Of a stretch of 57,156 nucleotides of DNA, positions 33,361 to 45,681 are shown piece by piece (within the stretch, counting starts at the first letter, position 1; each line of letters opens with the position of its first letter). Under the pieces are notes generated by a model. That model saw only the letters and a program-made list of their open reading frames with translations, was not told the origin of the DNA and did not search any database. The DNA comes from Mycoplasma zalophidermidis. Its GTDB lineage: Bacteria > Bacillota_I > Bacilli_A > Mycoplasmatales > Metamycoplasmataceae. A program made the translations under genes and the position numbers. The DNA lies in contig NZ_JAHMHK010000005.1 of NCBI RefSeq assembly GCF_018913985.1, positions 1 through 57,156 of the forward strand, written 5' to 3'.

Positions 33361-34653
33361 TTATTTTCAAACTGAGTTTTGGATGTTTTGACCCAAAATA
33401 TTGCTTGTGTCTAATGTATATCCAGCAGCAGTTAATTCATTTTTATTTTTGTAAATTGTTGTTGAATCTTTTTTAAAATCAGCAACTGGGTTTACAAGAA
33501 TTGAATTTCCTTCCGCATCAGTAAATTGAATTAAGTAAATTTTATTATTTTGTTTATCTTTAAAATCTAAAATTTGAATATCAGCAGGGAAGTTGAAATA
33601 TAGCGAATAGGTCACAACTTCCGTTCAACCTAATCTACCGATACCTTGATTATATTTTTCAATAGTTTTCATAAATTCACTAATGTTTTCATCATCGTGA
33701 AAGTGTTTATTTGTTATGTTTTTATGTTTTTTATAAAATGCTTCCGGATCTTTTGCGAAATCAGTGATTCTATTTTCAATATTTTGTTCTAATTTGGCAA
33801 AACCGTCTTTAGTAAACATTGCATAGACTCCTTCTTCCGTTGGAGCATAATTTTTGTTAATTCAAAAATTGTGTTTGGGGTTTTCCAAAACATAATAAAT
33901 AGGAGCTAATGAATTTAATAAATTATGTTCATTCGTTTCATCAATTTTCTTTATGAATTTAGAAAGAACTGAAATAGTATGTTTGTACGCTTTTATAAAG
34001 GTTTCTATAGATTGAACAGTGACAAATTCATCATTTTTTAATGAATTGATAATAGCATTAGGAATGATAATTGTTGAATCAACATTAACATCTGCTGCAG
34101 ATTTATCAAATGTAAAAATATTTGAACCTTCGTGATCTAGAGGTTGGTATAAAGTTTTTTCAACTCTGGAACTATCTGTTCAAACCTTATTTAAAACAGT
34201 GTGTCCAAATGGTGATTTAGAGAATAAATAGTCCATTAATAAAATTTGAGCATTCGTGGTAATGTTAGAACTAGTTGAAACTTTTTTTCTATCTTTAAAA
34301 ACAATTAATTTATTTGTTAATTTAGCGTTTTCAATTTTAAATGAAATATTGAATTTGTCTAAGGTTAAGTAATTTATATCATCAATATCTTTTTCAAAGA
34401 AATTTTGGAATGATAAAAGAACTTTGTTGAATTCTTCTTTTTCTTGCTCGGTGTTAGTTGGGTAAATATTAGATTTAATTAATTTTTGCTTGAATTCATC
34501 GAATGATTTATTAGCAAAAATAGAGTTGTTTTTGTTATGTCTTTGAGCATTTTTTAATAAGTCGTTATCAGTGAAAGGATTAACACATGAAACTGTAGCA
34601 ATTGGTGCAAAGCTTATAATTGGTGAAAGCGATAAAAGTAGTTTTCTATTCAT
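33361..34653 (-). CDS. Lipoprotein at the end of the sugar ABC operon
   Basis: A 430-residue lipoprotein; signal peptide ends TVSC (Cys23). TGA is read as Trp at two inner sites and next to the end (SVWK). The mature part is polar, with helical stretches and no domain I recognise. TAGGAGGAAAAT precedes the ATG, and the TAG is the stop of the previous gene, so it is the last gene of the operon and perhaps an accessory surface protein of the transporter. Confidence 0.88.
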
Positions 34654-34662
34654 ATTTTCCTC

Positions 34663-34941
34663 CTATAAGGTTGCGTTGTAGTTTCAAGATTTGAAGCCTA
34701 GATAGCAAATTGATATTGAAATGGCACAAATGACCGAACAAAAACTTAATATACCAATTGCATATGCCTTATGTGCACGATATTCACCAGCTAATTCAGT
34801 TTCTAGATTTATGTGACGAATAGCTTCAACACCATGGGTCACGCGATGAATAATCAACGAACAAACTATGATGATTGCTAGTGAAACGATTCCGGCTAAT
34901 AATCAGATAATAGTACGTGTCTTAATATTAATTTTCTTCAT
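34663..34941 (-). CDS. Small two-helix membrane protein
   Basis: A 92-residue protein with helices near residues 12-33 and 60-82, separated by a His-rich charged loop (HRVTHGVEAIRHINLETELAGEYRAHK). Starts after GGATAGG. It lies between the second sugar permease and a lipoprotein with 9-10 nt gaps. Function unknown; its place suggests a transporter accessory. Confidence 0.75.
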
Positions 34942-34950
34942 TTTATAATC

Positions 34951-35979
34951 CTATCCTTTAATTGTGCTACCTTGACGACTAATTGCGTTCATGATTTTAT
35001 TTCTAGCGACAAAAAAGAAAACAAACATTGGCAAGATAACTCAAATTGCTCCGGCCATCTTAATATTGTAGTATGTTCTTTCGTCAGCTGTAGAGTGGTC
35101 AACACCAACCCCAAATAATCATACAGACATAACTCTATAATCGGTACCAGCAATCAACGAAGGTCATAGGAATGAGTTTCAAGATGCTAGCGTAGTAAGA
35201 ATAATAACTGTTAACGTTGTAGGTGCAACCATTGGGATTGCGATTTTGAATAGGTATTTAGCGCCAACTGCACCATCAACCATAGCAACTTCTTTGATTC
35301 TGTTTGGAATTGATTCAAAGGCATTTCTAAACATTAATCCGTTAAATATTGAAGCCACAAAAGGAATAGCGATAACAAATAAGTTATAGTTAAATAAGTT
35401 GAATTTGTCGCTGTCTTGTGGTTTTAGAGCGTTGTCCATTTGGACAACAACTCATCTTTGTCCTGAAAGTAAGGCAACTTCAGGTAAGACAAGAATTGTC
35501 ATCAATAAGAATCACACAAATTCCTTGCCTCATCATTTTTTCAAACTAAATGCGTATCCTAATAACATTGTGATAAATATTTTTAAAACAATTGAAATTA
35601 AAACGTTAGCAAAAGTAAGAATGAATGAGAATAAGTAACCTTGTTGTCAACCTTGTTCTCAAGGTCAAAATGATTTTGTTTGACCGGTTGCGGCCGTCGC
35701 AAGGTTTTTACCTAATTCTCATGTTTGTGGCCAAATACCAGCTTGACCAGTTTTAACTAAGTCGGCTTGATTGTTACTCATTGATGAAATTAGAATCATG
35801 TAAGCAAATGGAATCAAGACAACCATAGCAAAGAATACCAATAAAATTAATTTGATAAAATACTTCGTAAATATTGTTAAAAGAGAACTATCATGTACTT
35901 GAAGAGTAACTGAATCTCTTTTGCGTCTTAGCTTTATGTTCGCTAATTTCCGCTGAATTCTTAATCTTGTTTCAAACAT
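34951..35979 (-). CDS. Sugar ABC transporter permease, MalG/MsmG type
   Basis: A 342-residue membrane protein. The start at 35979 (MFETRLRIQ) is selected since AAAGGAG lies eight nt upstream. Six hydrophobic segments; the EAA loop reads AFESIPNRIKEVAMVDGAVGAKYLFKIAIPMVAPT, typical of CUT1 carbohydrate transporters, and the C-terminus is NAISRQGSTIKG, close to the usual QGLTAGAVKG. The start overlaps the partner permease by 92 nt. Confidence 0.92.
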
Positions 35980-37015
35980 CAGATTCTCCTTTATTAATTG
36001 AGGCAAGAGTTAATACTCTAAAGCCTGAACGAATGATTGTTGAGTATGAAACACCAATAATGAATAAAATAATTGATGCCGCACCAGCAAGTTCATAGTT
36101 GTTTTGTTGTACGAAGTAGTAAATGAATAACATAATGGTTGAGGCACCGGCATTAAATGCTTGTTCTGGCTTCATTTCGAAAAGCGCAAGAGGAAAGACT
36201 TTAATTCCGTTGATAATACCCATGGTCATAATGAATGTTATTGTTTTATTGATAGATGGTAGTGTGATAGTGAAAAATTGTTTAGTTCCGCCAACACCAT
36301 CAATTGAAGCAGATCTATATAGGTTTTTATCCACTGAAAGCATAGCGGTAGTGAATAATAAGATATTGAAAGCTAATGAGCCTCAAACACCATTGACTAG
36401 CATAACAAATAAGGCCTTGAATGCAACTTCACCTTCTTTGGTTGCTTGTAATCATGGTGTGTTTCCTTTAAATCCAAATCATCTGGCAATTTGGTTAAAT
36501 TGTCCATCTGGTTGGAAGATTTGAACAAAGGCTAGCGATACGGCAACAATGTTAGTAACGTAAGGTAAGAAGAAAATTGTTTGTAAAAATCCTCTTAATT
36601 TTTTACGAATAACTGTTGCTATTAAAGATGATACTAATAGTGAAACAATCATAGAAATAGGTAACACTAAAAGGCCATAAATGAATGAGTTTCTTATCCC
36701 AACGGCAAATTTTAGTTGCTTAAACAAGTCTACAACATTACCAAATCCTACTCAAGTTGATGTTCTTACTCCATTAACGTTTTCGACATGTGTAAATGTA
36801 GATTTAACGTTAATAATGAAAGGAACAACAGAGAATGTGATTAGAACTGCTAATGCAGGTAAGATTAAAATCAATGCTGCTATAAAAGGTGTTCTGCGAT
36901 CGACAACCGACTCAGAAATAGCGTTGTTTTTCTTTGCTTGTTTATTGATAGAGAAATTGAATAAAAATCTGTTATTTGTTTCTAAGCTCTTTCTCTTAAA
37001 GTAATTATTGAACAT
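35888..37015 (-). CDS. Sugar ABC transporter permease, MalF/MsmF type
   Basis: A 375-residue membrane protein. ATG at 37015 is preferred to an in-frame TTG nine nt upstream. Core: FFLPYVTNIVAVSLAFVQIFQPDGQFNQI, and an EAA loop YRSASIDGVGGTKQFFTITLP. After the last helix the frame continues through TGA (Trp) codons and adds a 30-residue polar tail (NKIKNSAEISEHKAKTQKR), overlapping the next gene by 92 nt. Forms the channel with the MalG-type partner. Confidence 0.9.
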
Positions 37016-39134
37016 CGTACTCAATTCTTTCTTCGCTTACCGAGTCAAAGATGTGTAGTCTGTCAGATGGGATATTAAAGTGTAAATCATCGCCAACATG
37101 GAAATTATATTTATTGTTGACAAGGAAGTTTAGTTTTGTGTCTTTATTTAAAGTAACGACTAATTTTGATTCTTTACCGAATTGTTCAACAGTTGTTACT
37201 TTTCCGTGGAATTGTGCTTGTGAAGAGTCTTCAATAATTGTGTAATCTTCGGCACGAACTCCAACATTAACTTCGGCAGAATCTTTGCCTTGTAATTTAA
37301 CTCCAGGAATATTAACTCCTAAAACTTTTAATACTCCATTAGTGTAATCACCAGGTAATAGACCCATTTCGGGCATACCTAGGAAACGAGCAACAAATTG
37401 GTTGACTGGTTTGTTATATAGCTCCATTGGTGTACCCATTTGTTGTACTTTTGCTGTCGACATACATACAACGATATCTGAAATTGACATAGCTTCTTCT
37501 TGATCGTGGGTAACAAAAACTGTTGTAATACCTAAACTTTGTTGAATTTCACGGATTCATTGTCTTGTATTGATACGTAGTTTAGCATCTAGGTTAGACA
37601 ATGGTTCGTCCATTAACAAGATTTTAGGTTTTTTAACAATAGCACGAGCAATAGAAACACGTTGTTGTTGACCACCAGATAATCTTGTTGGTTTTTTCTG
37701 TAAAATAGGCAAGATATTTACACGTTTAGCAACTTCTAAAACATCTCTGTGAAGGGCTTTTTTAATTGAAATAATATCCTTGGAGATTTCTTCAATTTCA
37801 GCACGTTCTTCAGGAGTTAAATTGAAGTTACGTAATTTTTTATCTTCCTTGATGATACGTACAAAATCGTATTTATCATTCAATTCTTTGTGAATACGGT
37901 TGTATTCTTTTTGCATAATTACAGGAATCTTTTTCATGTTACGTTTAGCACGAGCAATGTGTTCTTTACTAATAGTACGTAACTCAACCTCAGCATCTTT
38001 AAGTTCCTTCTTAAGTTGCTTAATTTTGTCAACACTTTCGTCTTGAATGTTAATTAATTTCATGGCGTGTTTACAAATTGTTTGGTTAACAAGAAGTTTT
38101 TTCTCTAGTTTCGCCAATTTAATAGCATCTGCTTTAGAGTAATCTAACTTGTTTAATTCATCAATTCTTGCTAATAGTTCTTCGTATTCAGCATATTTTT
38201 TCTCTAATTGAGCATAATCGTGTGTAAATGCTCAAATATGTTGTGTGTCTTTAGGTGCTTTCACAACATGAGGTTTTTTAAATACCAATAGACCTGATTC
38301 TTCAATTTCTTGAATCATTGGGCAAGGTAAAACTTCTCTTACGATACCGTTTGATTTTTCTATTGATTTTTCAAATTTGATATTAGATATGATTTTTTTG
38401 TAATCTTCTTTTAAGTCACTAAAACGTTCTAATACGTTTTTTGCAAGTATAGAAGATTTCGCTTCATATTTGTTAAGAGCAAGTTTGTAAGCACTTTGTG
38501 CCATTGAAAAATTGTGTCTTCTCTTTGAAATAGACTTAGATAGCAATCTTTCTAATTCATCTAGAACAGCACGAGTATTTTCCACTGTTTCTAAATATGA
38601 TTGTGTTTCTAATTCACTTGCACCTAATTTCTTTAGATAAATGTTGTTTATTTTTGTTTGTGCAATCAAACTTTTGGTAATGATACCATTTTGTCAGGCT
38701 GCATCGTTTTTAAGAGGGAACGCAATGTTTGCATACACACTCATGTGTGGATATAAAGCGTAGTTTTGGAAAACAAAACCAATTTTACGTTTTTGTGGAG
38801 TAAGCGCAGTAACGTTTTTACCATAAAATCTTACTTTTCCACTACTGATGGTTAGTAATCCAGAAATTGCGTTTAGAGCAGTTGTTTTACCTGAACCAGA
38901 TGGTCCTAGAAGTGTAACTAATTTACCTTCAGGTATTTTGAAGCTAACATCATCAACAGCTAATGTTTCACCGAAATCGATGTAAACATTTTTCAATTCA
39001 ATAGCTGGCAATGATTTATCTTCTTTATGCGTTATAACAGATTCCAAAATTCTTCTGTATTCTTGATAGTCTTCCTCTGTATATTTAGATGCAGACACAT
39101 TAATTTTGTTAAATAATTTTTTAAGTAATCTCAT
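37005..39134 (-). CDS. Sugar ABC transporter ATPase, MsmK/UgpC type with large insertion
   Basis: A 709-residue ATPase (usual length 360-370). Walker [10 protein letters not shown] at 77-85, Q-loop [13 protein letters not shown] near 125, then about 310 extra residues, then RLSGGQQQR near 485, Walker [13 protein letters not shown], switch VTHDQEEAM, and the C-terminal regulatory TOBE-type domain ([11 protein letters not shown]). An N-terminal 45-residue extension precedes the ABC core. The insert is charged and helical. Enlarged UgpC-like ATPases are known from M. pneumoniae and M. genitalium. Energises the two neighbouring permeases. Confidence 0.93.
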
Positions 39135-39142
39135 AATGGTCC

Positions 39143-39997
39143 TTATTTATTTTGTGCTACGGCAGGCTTATACACTGATTCGTAGGTTTCGTATTTAAAT
39201 ACATTATTTACTCCGGAATCTTTTCAAAATGGTCTTCAGCTTTCACCAATTTTTTTAATTTTGTAGATTTTAGAAAAATCTTCAGGTTTTTTCTTAAATA
39301 ATGATTGGGTATAGAAAAACCCTCTTTTATTATCATATGCACTTCTTAGTGCTAAACCTAATGAGTAGAATGTATAACTTTGAAGTGTGCCTTTATCAAT
39401 TAAAGTCACTAAGTCGCTAGGATTTGTTAAGTAAGGTAATGTTCAACCAGCTCTCGTGATTTCAACTGAATATGAATGGTTTGCTTCTTCAACTGAGTTA
39501 GGTTGGTTATTATCATAACTGAAAAACACATCTGCAGTGATACGGCCATATGTATCTTTTCCAGTAGCAAAAATATAAACAATTTGATCATCTTTTAATA
39601 CTTCTTCACAGAATTTTGACGCCTTAACTGCCCAAAACATTTCTTCAGGGTCTGAATCGGTGCCCCCAACATTTTTTTCGGGTGTATCAATACCGGCCAG
39701 TCTAATTTTGTAATATTTTCCGTTTTTAATGCTGTGTTTTCCGTTGTCCTCTAATGCCAACACTTGGATAGTGTCCCCATCAGCATGTTGAGTAACTTTT
39801 GCTTTAAAAACGTTTTTTTGAACTAGAGTATTTTCTTTATCCAATTTTATTTCTCAATTTCCCTTATCTTTCATTAATTCATTGAATTGTTCGGCGACTT
39901 TTTCATCAGAAATTTTTTGCGAACATGATGCTGATAAAGCGGTTAAACAACCTGTTAATGGAAGAGTGGTGGATACTAATAATCTTTTAAAGTTCAT
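39143..39997 (-). CDS. Staphylococcal-nuclease-like lipoprotein
   Basis: A 284-residue surface protein. The signal peptide has two cysteines; Cys25 (LSASC) fits other lipoproteins here, Cys17 (PLTGC) is the alternative lipid site. The SNase domain shows ADGDTIQV (Ca-binding Asp), YYKIRLAGIDTPE (catalytic Arg and Glu) and DTYGRITADVF (second Arg). It would cut DNA and RNA outside the cell to supply nucleotides. Mhp379 of M. hyopneumoniae is a comparable nuclease in an ABC transporter operon. GGAGCTAAA precedes the ATG. Confidence 0.92.
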
Positions 39998-40079
39998 TTT
40001 AGCTCCTTATAGGAAATTTATAGTAATACAAACATTTATGTCAAAAGACATAAATGATGTATTTATATTTCTGTTTGAT

Positions 40080-42296
40080 TTAATTAAAGTTTGTTGTTGT
40101 TGATTGCATTTGTTGTGCAAAAACATCGAATGATTTACGTGTACCATTATCACGTAATGATTCAGCAAATGATTTCATATTTGAGTTGAATGCTTCTCTG
40201 TACGCATTTGAATATTTACTTGTTGGTTCTTCGTATAGAGTAATATTGTTATCTGTAAATAATCTAAATGCTACGTCTAAATATGCGTTTTTCTTTCTTG
40301 GGTATTCTAATTCTTTACCTTTTTCAAAACCGTTATATGGCACGATGTAAGACGCTGTTGAAGCTATGTAAGCGGCGTTAGTATCTTTTTCGTGGTGCTT
40401 ACCATAATTCTTTGGTTTTTTATCTTTTAGAACAAAGTTTAAGAATCTTACCGATGCTTTGTTTTGAGCTTCACCATTATCGATAACGAATAGGTTAGGA
40501 CCCTGCAAGAATGCTGTTTGAACCGTCGAAGTTTCGTCATATTTTGAAGGAGTTTGTTTGGTAATTAATTCATTTTTTTGAAGTGAACCAGTTGCAGATG
40601 GTAAGTTAACATCAATGTCATCTGTCTTATAAGATTTTGTTACAGGGTTAACAAATGAATAGAATACATATTTTGTCTTTTTCTCTTCTGCTGTACCATG
40701 TTTTTCAAAGTGTGTTAATTCACCAAGTTTTTCGAACTCTGAAGTTAATTTATTCATTCCATCGATAATCGATTTATTATCATCAATATTTTCAATGTGA
40801 ACAATATATTTATTTTGTTTATTTTTTAACTCATTTAGTTTATCAATAATTGAATCATTTGCGGCATCTGATTGGTAGAAGTATTTTTCTTTAGAAGTAT
40901 CAGCTTTAGAATCCAGAACTACATTACCATATTTGAATTGTAGATTTGTCTTTTTGTTATCATTTTTATCTGACTTAACGGTACCTATGTCCGAAACACC
41001 GATATTAACTTCTTGTCCGTCTTTTGTTTTAACATTTGGTAATTTAAATGTTGGCTTAATGTCACCGGCATCAATAAAGTTATGAGAGTAACCTGCGGTT
41101 GAACCAAAGTTTGCACCAACTTTATGGTTTGTTTCGTCTGCTGATGAATATGCACCACCACCATAAACTTTTAGAGCACCAGCTTCAACAGCGTCCATGA
41201 CTAGATCATAAACTTCTTTTGTAGCTTTGTATGATTCTGAGTTTTTATCTGCAATACCCGTGAATGAAACCTTAACTGATCCGTCATTACTTTTAATAAC
41301 TGCCATTGGCATTTTACTGTCTTTAGCACCTAATTTTGAGTATAAGACTGTATTTAAAATACCTGATGGGTCATCAATACCTAATAATGCAACTGTAGAT
41401 TTATCACGAGTTTTTGATTTTTCAAAAATCTTAATTGCGTCAGTAATAAATTTGATATATGTTTTGAATTCTGTCAAGACATTTGCACCAATTTTTTTGC
41501 CTGGGTATTTAGCTTCTGTAAAGATTTTTTGAATTTCGGCAGAAGTAATAGCTTTACCAAAGTGACTATCATCACCAATAACGGTAACATCACCGTCTCA
41601 ATCAGTAGTATCAACTTTAAAATCTTTGATTAATGATTTGTCAATAGTATATCCTGCTTCTTTTAATGTTTTAAATACATATTTGTAAATTGGACCATTA
41701 ATTCCAAATACTACTGTTGACTTCATAATAGGTAGTGAGTAATGTCCACCCTCAGTAACACCAGTAATTTTGTCGTTAACATCAACGAATTTTTTTACAA
41801 AAACATCCCGTTGTATTGCTAAATCACCGAATGATTTATCTGATACATCAACTTTTCTACCATAGTTAACAATTTCAGCGATTGTAGATGAGTAGTTAAT
41901 TGTCATGTTCGGAAGTTGTTTGATGTTGTTGTTTTTCATGCTACTTACAACTTCAGTGTGACCAGCTCCATAACCTGAACCAATATTTTTTAGTTCAACT
42001 TCCATGTAGGTAGCCAACTCAGCTTCAAGTTTAGCCTTTTCATCACCTTTAGCACTAGCAATTTTAGCTTGTAGTTCTTTACGTTTAGGTTGAACTACTT
42101 CGGCGTTATATTTTCTAATAACTCCGTCAACAGCGTTTCATTGCTCTTTACCTCTCGAGAATGTAACTGCAAAAATTAGTTTTTCTCTTGATTTATCAAA
42201 TTTGTCGTTACTACATGATGCAGCTAAAAGTGGTGCAGCCACTGATGCTGTTCCGGCAATAGCGCCAATTGATAATAATAATTTATTTTTTTTCAT
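40080..42296 (-). CDS. Substrate-binding lipoprotein of the sugar ABC operon
   Basis: A 738-residue lipoprotein, signal peptide ending LAASC (Cys28). The fold cannot be read with certainty, but extracellular-solute-binding features are present: an N-terminal strand KLIFAVTFSRGKEQWNAV, a YSLPIMKSTVVFGINGPIY segment like the LPxxxSxxxxYYN motif of sugar-binding proteins, and a helical C-terminal part. It leads the operon whose ATPase and permeases are of the sugar type, so a sugar or glycerol-phosphate ligand is inferred. GAAAGGGAAAT precedes the ATG. Confidence 0.87.
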
Positions 42297-42307
42297 ATTT
42301 CCCTTTC

Positions 42308-42336
42308 ATACACAAATAATTAGTTAATTTGTGTAT
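42308..42336 (-). promoter_or_regulatory. Inverted repeat before the sugar ABC operon
   Basis: ATACACAAAT (42308-42317) and ATTTGTGTAT (42327-42336) form a perfect 10-bp inverted repeat with a 9-nt spacer, ending just before the ribosome site. A TATAAT on the minus strand (42416-42411) is the likely -10. The repeat could be an operator or an RNA hairpin in the leader. Confidence 0.5.
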
Positions 42337-42584
42337 ATTTTGAGTTTATTTATTTTGAATTAACGCTTATTAAAACATATGAAACCCCACTATGATTTAT
42401 AAGCTATTTAATTATACAATATATTATAAAAAAATGCGCCTATGCGCGCGTAAAAAAAGTTAAGATATTATGTTATTTTATAATAATTTTAAAAACATGA
42501 AAAAAATTTTCCTTTGACGAATTTAACTTAATTTACGTAGCATAGGTAAAATTTTCGGTAATTGATAATTTTTTTAAAATATAA

Positions 42585-43802
42585 TTATCAATTTGAATAG
42601 TTTTTTGCTGCGCTTTCGTATGTATTTCTGAAAATAATTTTTTTGTTGTCTAATGACATTTCATATGTTAAATCCGATTTAAAATTTTCTTTATAAGAGA
42701 TAGGTTCTTTATTTTCTAATTTGGTAAATCAAACTAAAAAAGCATCTTCGGTTTTATCAAAATTGCTGGTTCATTGTTTCATTGTATCTATTAAACCTAA
42801 TTTCTTTATATTTGTATAATCTTGGGGACCTATTCGATCCATAAAAAATACAAAATTCTTGAATTCATTATGCACTTTAGCAAGATAATCGTATTTCGAA
42901 CGATAATTATTTTCAATAATATCAGTTAATTTATTCATTATTTTACTTGTTTCTTCATTAGTTCATTTTTTACTATTATTTAGGTAATTAAATTCCTCGG
43001 AATTTTTGATAAAGAAATACTTAAAAGCGATGTAAGGTAAATTAAATTGGATATTTTTATAAATATCTGATCCGTATTTATTTAAATTATTGTATTTTTC
43101 GCCGAATTCACATAAATGTTCAAAATTATCTTTAAATATAAAATGGGAATTAAATTTATTGTTGAGGTCTTCCATAATTTCTTTTTTATAATAATTGAAT
43201 TGCTTTGATAATTTATCGTAATTATTGAATGATGAAACAATTTTATTTAACTCTTGCGATTGTGTATATTCATATAAAACCTTAAGTCTTTGATTGATGA
43301 AATTTAAAAATGATCTAGAGTTAAGTTTTTCAATGTCGTTAAAATATTGAGTAATACTTGTTAAAAGATTTAAAATCACAGACTTAATTACATCGTTATA
43401 TTGCTGAGAATTATTTTTGATATTATCAACGATTTCATTAAATTTTGATTTTTCTTGATTGAATTCACTTATTGAGCCGTCTTGTTCTATTATGTTTATC
43501 AAAACATCTGAACGGTTGAGGAAATTGTCTTTATCTCGACCTTGTTCAATTTCGTTTTTTAATACAATTAAATCATTTAGAAATAAGTTGTCAATCAATA
43601 TTGCACTAAGATCTTTATTTTCATTACTTAAAATATAACGTGAAAATTTATCATTGTTTTTATAAACGTTTTCTAAACTGGTTCTGTATTTATTGAATGA
43701 TTCTTTAATTTTTGTAGAGTCGTCTTTGCATGAAATTGCTGACAAACACAATGCTGAAGTTATTGGTACTGAAAAGGATTTTAAAAGAGTTTTATATTTC
43801 AT
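42585..43802 (-). CDS. Lipoprotein of unknown function
   Basis: A 405-residue lipoprotein; signal peptide ends LSAISC (Cys25). The mature chain is almost entirely helical and rich in Asn, Lys, Phe and Tyr, without recognised domain. TGA codes Trp at several sites, including the last residue. It stands alone: no ribosome site is obvious before ATG, and a GC-rich stretch with GCGCATAGGCGC and a T run near 42428-42450 may end its transcript. Confidence 0.85.
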
Positions 43803-44007
43803 GATTACATTATACTTTAATTGGTAATATTCTATTTTGTTAAAGATTTGTTGTTTTTACACAATAATCAATAGTTTTAGTAAATAAAAGATATTATTTT
43901 GGTAATTCATATATTGCATAGCAATGGAATAATCATTATTTATTATGATTAATTATGTATATCAGTTACTTTTATATATAATTAATTAATAGTAACTAGG
44001 AGGTTAT

Positions 44008-44517
44008 ATGAATGGTTATTTAATGTATTGAATTTTCGGAGTTGTCATTTTACTTTTAATTGTATTTTTTGTCTATTCCGCAGTCAAGGACGCGAGAGCT
44101 AAAAAGAAACGGAAAAGAAAAGAAATTGAATTTAAAAATGATGCAACAAGAATTAAAACTGAGACTGTTTTAAAACTTGATCTTTTACTAAAGAAAAATC
44201 AAGATTTATTAGACAATTTTAAACCAAGCATTGGGGACTATAAAATGAGTCAAATTGTCAATACAGCTAGAAAATATTTACTTGATTTACAACAATCTTC
44301 TGAATTCAGGGAATTCATAGTCAATAATCCCGATTGTTCTGAATTATTTAAGAATTTTGTTGTTTTAAGAGATACTCGTTCGTCTGTATGAAATAAAGCG
44401 ATCACTGTTTTGGAATATTTGAAAGATGAAATTTTATTGATTGATTTAGAAAATAAAAAAGAAGAAATTAATAAATTCGAGAATGAAATTGAGGAGTATT
44501 ATAAAAATGAAGTTTAA
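44008..44517 (+). CDS. Single-pass membrane protein of unknown function
   Basis: A 169-residue protein starting eight nt after AGGAGG. Residues 5-28 form one membrane helix (YWIFGVVILLLIVFFVYSAV) followed by a very basic patch (KDARAKKKRKRKE), so the rest is cytoplasmic; that part is helical and acidic at the end (KKEEINKFENEIEEYY). Two TGA codons are Trp. Its last 11 nt overlap pgsA. I do not recognise the family; position hints at a link with the cell envelope. Confidence 0.85.
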
Positions 44518-45286
44518 AAATCTTAACTTACCCAATAAACTAACTTTAATAAGAATTATCTTGTTTGTTCCATTATTGGTTTTGGGTCTTATTTATTTAA
44601 CAATTAGCAATGTTTATTTTTTTAAAAGCATTAACGGATTTTATAACAGCGAATGATTTACGAAATATTTTAGTAGAATTTTGTTAACGTTGATGCTCAT
44701 GATATTTATAGGGGCGATGATTACAGATTATTTTGATGGATATATTGCACGTAAGAACCATTTGGTTACTTCTTTTGGTAAATTGTGAGATCCAATAGCG
44801 GACAAAATGATAACCACAGCTTCGTTATTGTTTTTAATGGTCATTTCAAATGGTTTTATACCATTTTGAGTAGTTGTTTTATTTATTATTAGAGATTTAA
44901 TTGTTGACGGTTGTAGAGTCGCAATGAAAGAACATAACATTGATGTTTCGGCATCTATATGAGGCAAAATTAAAACATTGGTTCAATCTTTTGCAATTAT
45001 TTTACTGTTCATTATAGCAATTTCATCGCCGAACTTTTTCTCTCAATTCCGTTTTGAAAATGCAGGGCTGTGATATTTATACGCCTATATTGCTTCGCTT
45101 CCTCTTATTATCGCTTTAGTTTTTAGTTTATTGTCTGGCTATCTATATATTCAAAATGTATTACCTCATCTAAATCATTCAAATAAAACAAAAGGAAATA
45201 TGGATGTTGAAAAGTTTAAATCAAAATTTGATGATCAAATTACAGCCGAAATAATAAAAAACACCAAGAAAAAAGATAACAACTAG
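44507..45286 (+). CDS. pgsA: CDP-diacylglycerol--glycerol-3-phosphate phosphatidyltransferase
   Basis: A 259-residue membrane enzyme. It has the complete CDP-alcohol phosphotransferase motif near residue 75: [18 protein letters not shown] followed by KLWDPIADK, that is D-x2-DG-x2-AR-x8-G-x3-D-x3-D. The start [17 protein letters not shown] is typical of PgsA. It makes phosphatidylglycerol phosphate from CDP-diacylglycerol and glycerol 3-phosphate. The 45-residue polar tail after the last helix is longer than usual. Start overlaps the upstream gene by 11 nt. Confidence 0.95.
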
Positions 45287-45301
45287 ATAGAAATTATAAT
45301 T

Positions 45302-45332
45302 AAAAATCACCTTATCATATGGGTGATTTTTA
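45302..45332. terminator. Bidirectional terminator
   Basis: AAAAATCACC and GGGTGATTTTT flank a 9-nt loop between convergent genes; A and T tails allow use in both directions. Confidence 0.85.
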
Positions 45333-45605
45333 GTATTTTCAAAAGATGACAATAATTAGTGCAATTAATAGAATGAATAATAAAGAACTTAGTAAAACAA
45401 CACCCACAATTGAAAACAAACGTTTACGAAGTGCGTTCTTAACTTTATAAGGATTATTTATTATGTTATTTCTCGCTTTGCGTAAAATATATTTTCTGTC
45501 ATAGTTGTCTAAATGTTTTATTTGTTTTCTAGACAAGCCGGATCTAACGTTTAACTCTAAGGTATTTTCAATTATTTCCGTATTCTTTTGAACTTGCTTT
45601 TTCAT
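45330..45605 (-). CDS. Small tail-anchored membrane protein
   Basis: A 91-residue protein with a basic, polar N-terminal part (RKQIKHLDNYDRKYILRKARNN) and one C-terminal helix (LFSIVGVVLLSSLLFILLIALIIVIF) ending WKY, after reading TGA as Trp. No signal peptide. Function unknown. Ribosome site is poor (upstream TAATTATG). Confidence 0.7.
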
Positions 45606-45681
45606 AATTACATTTTACAACATAATTCAACAGTGAATTCAATAAAAAATCCGCACTTGGCAGATTTGGTGATATTACATA

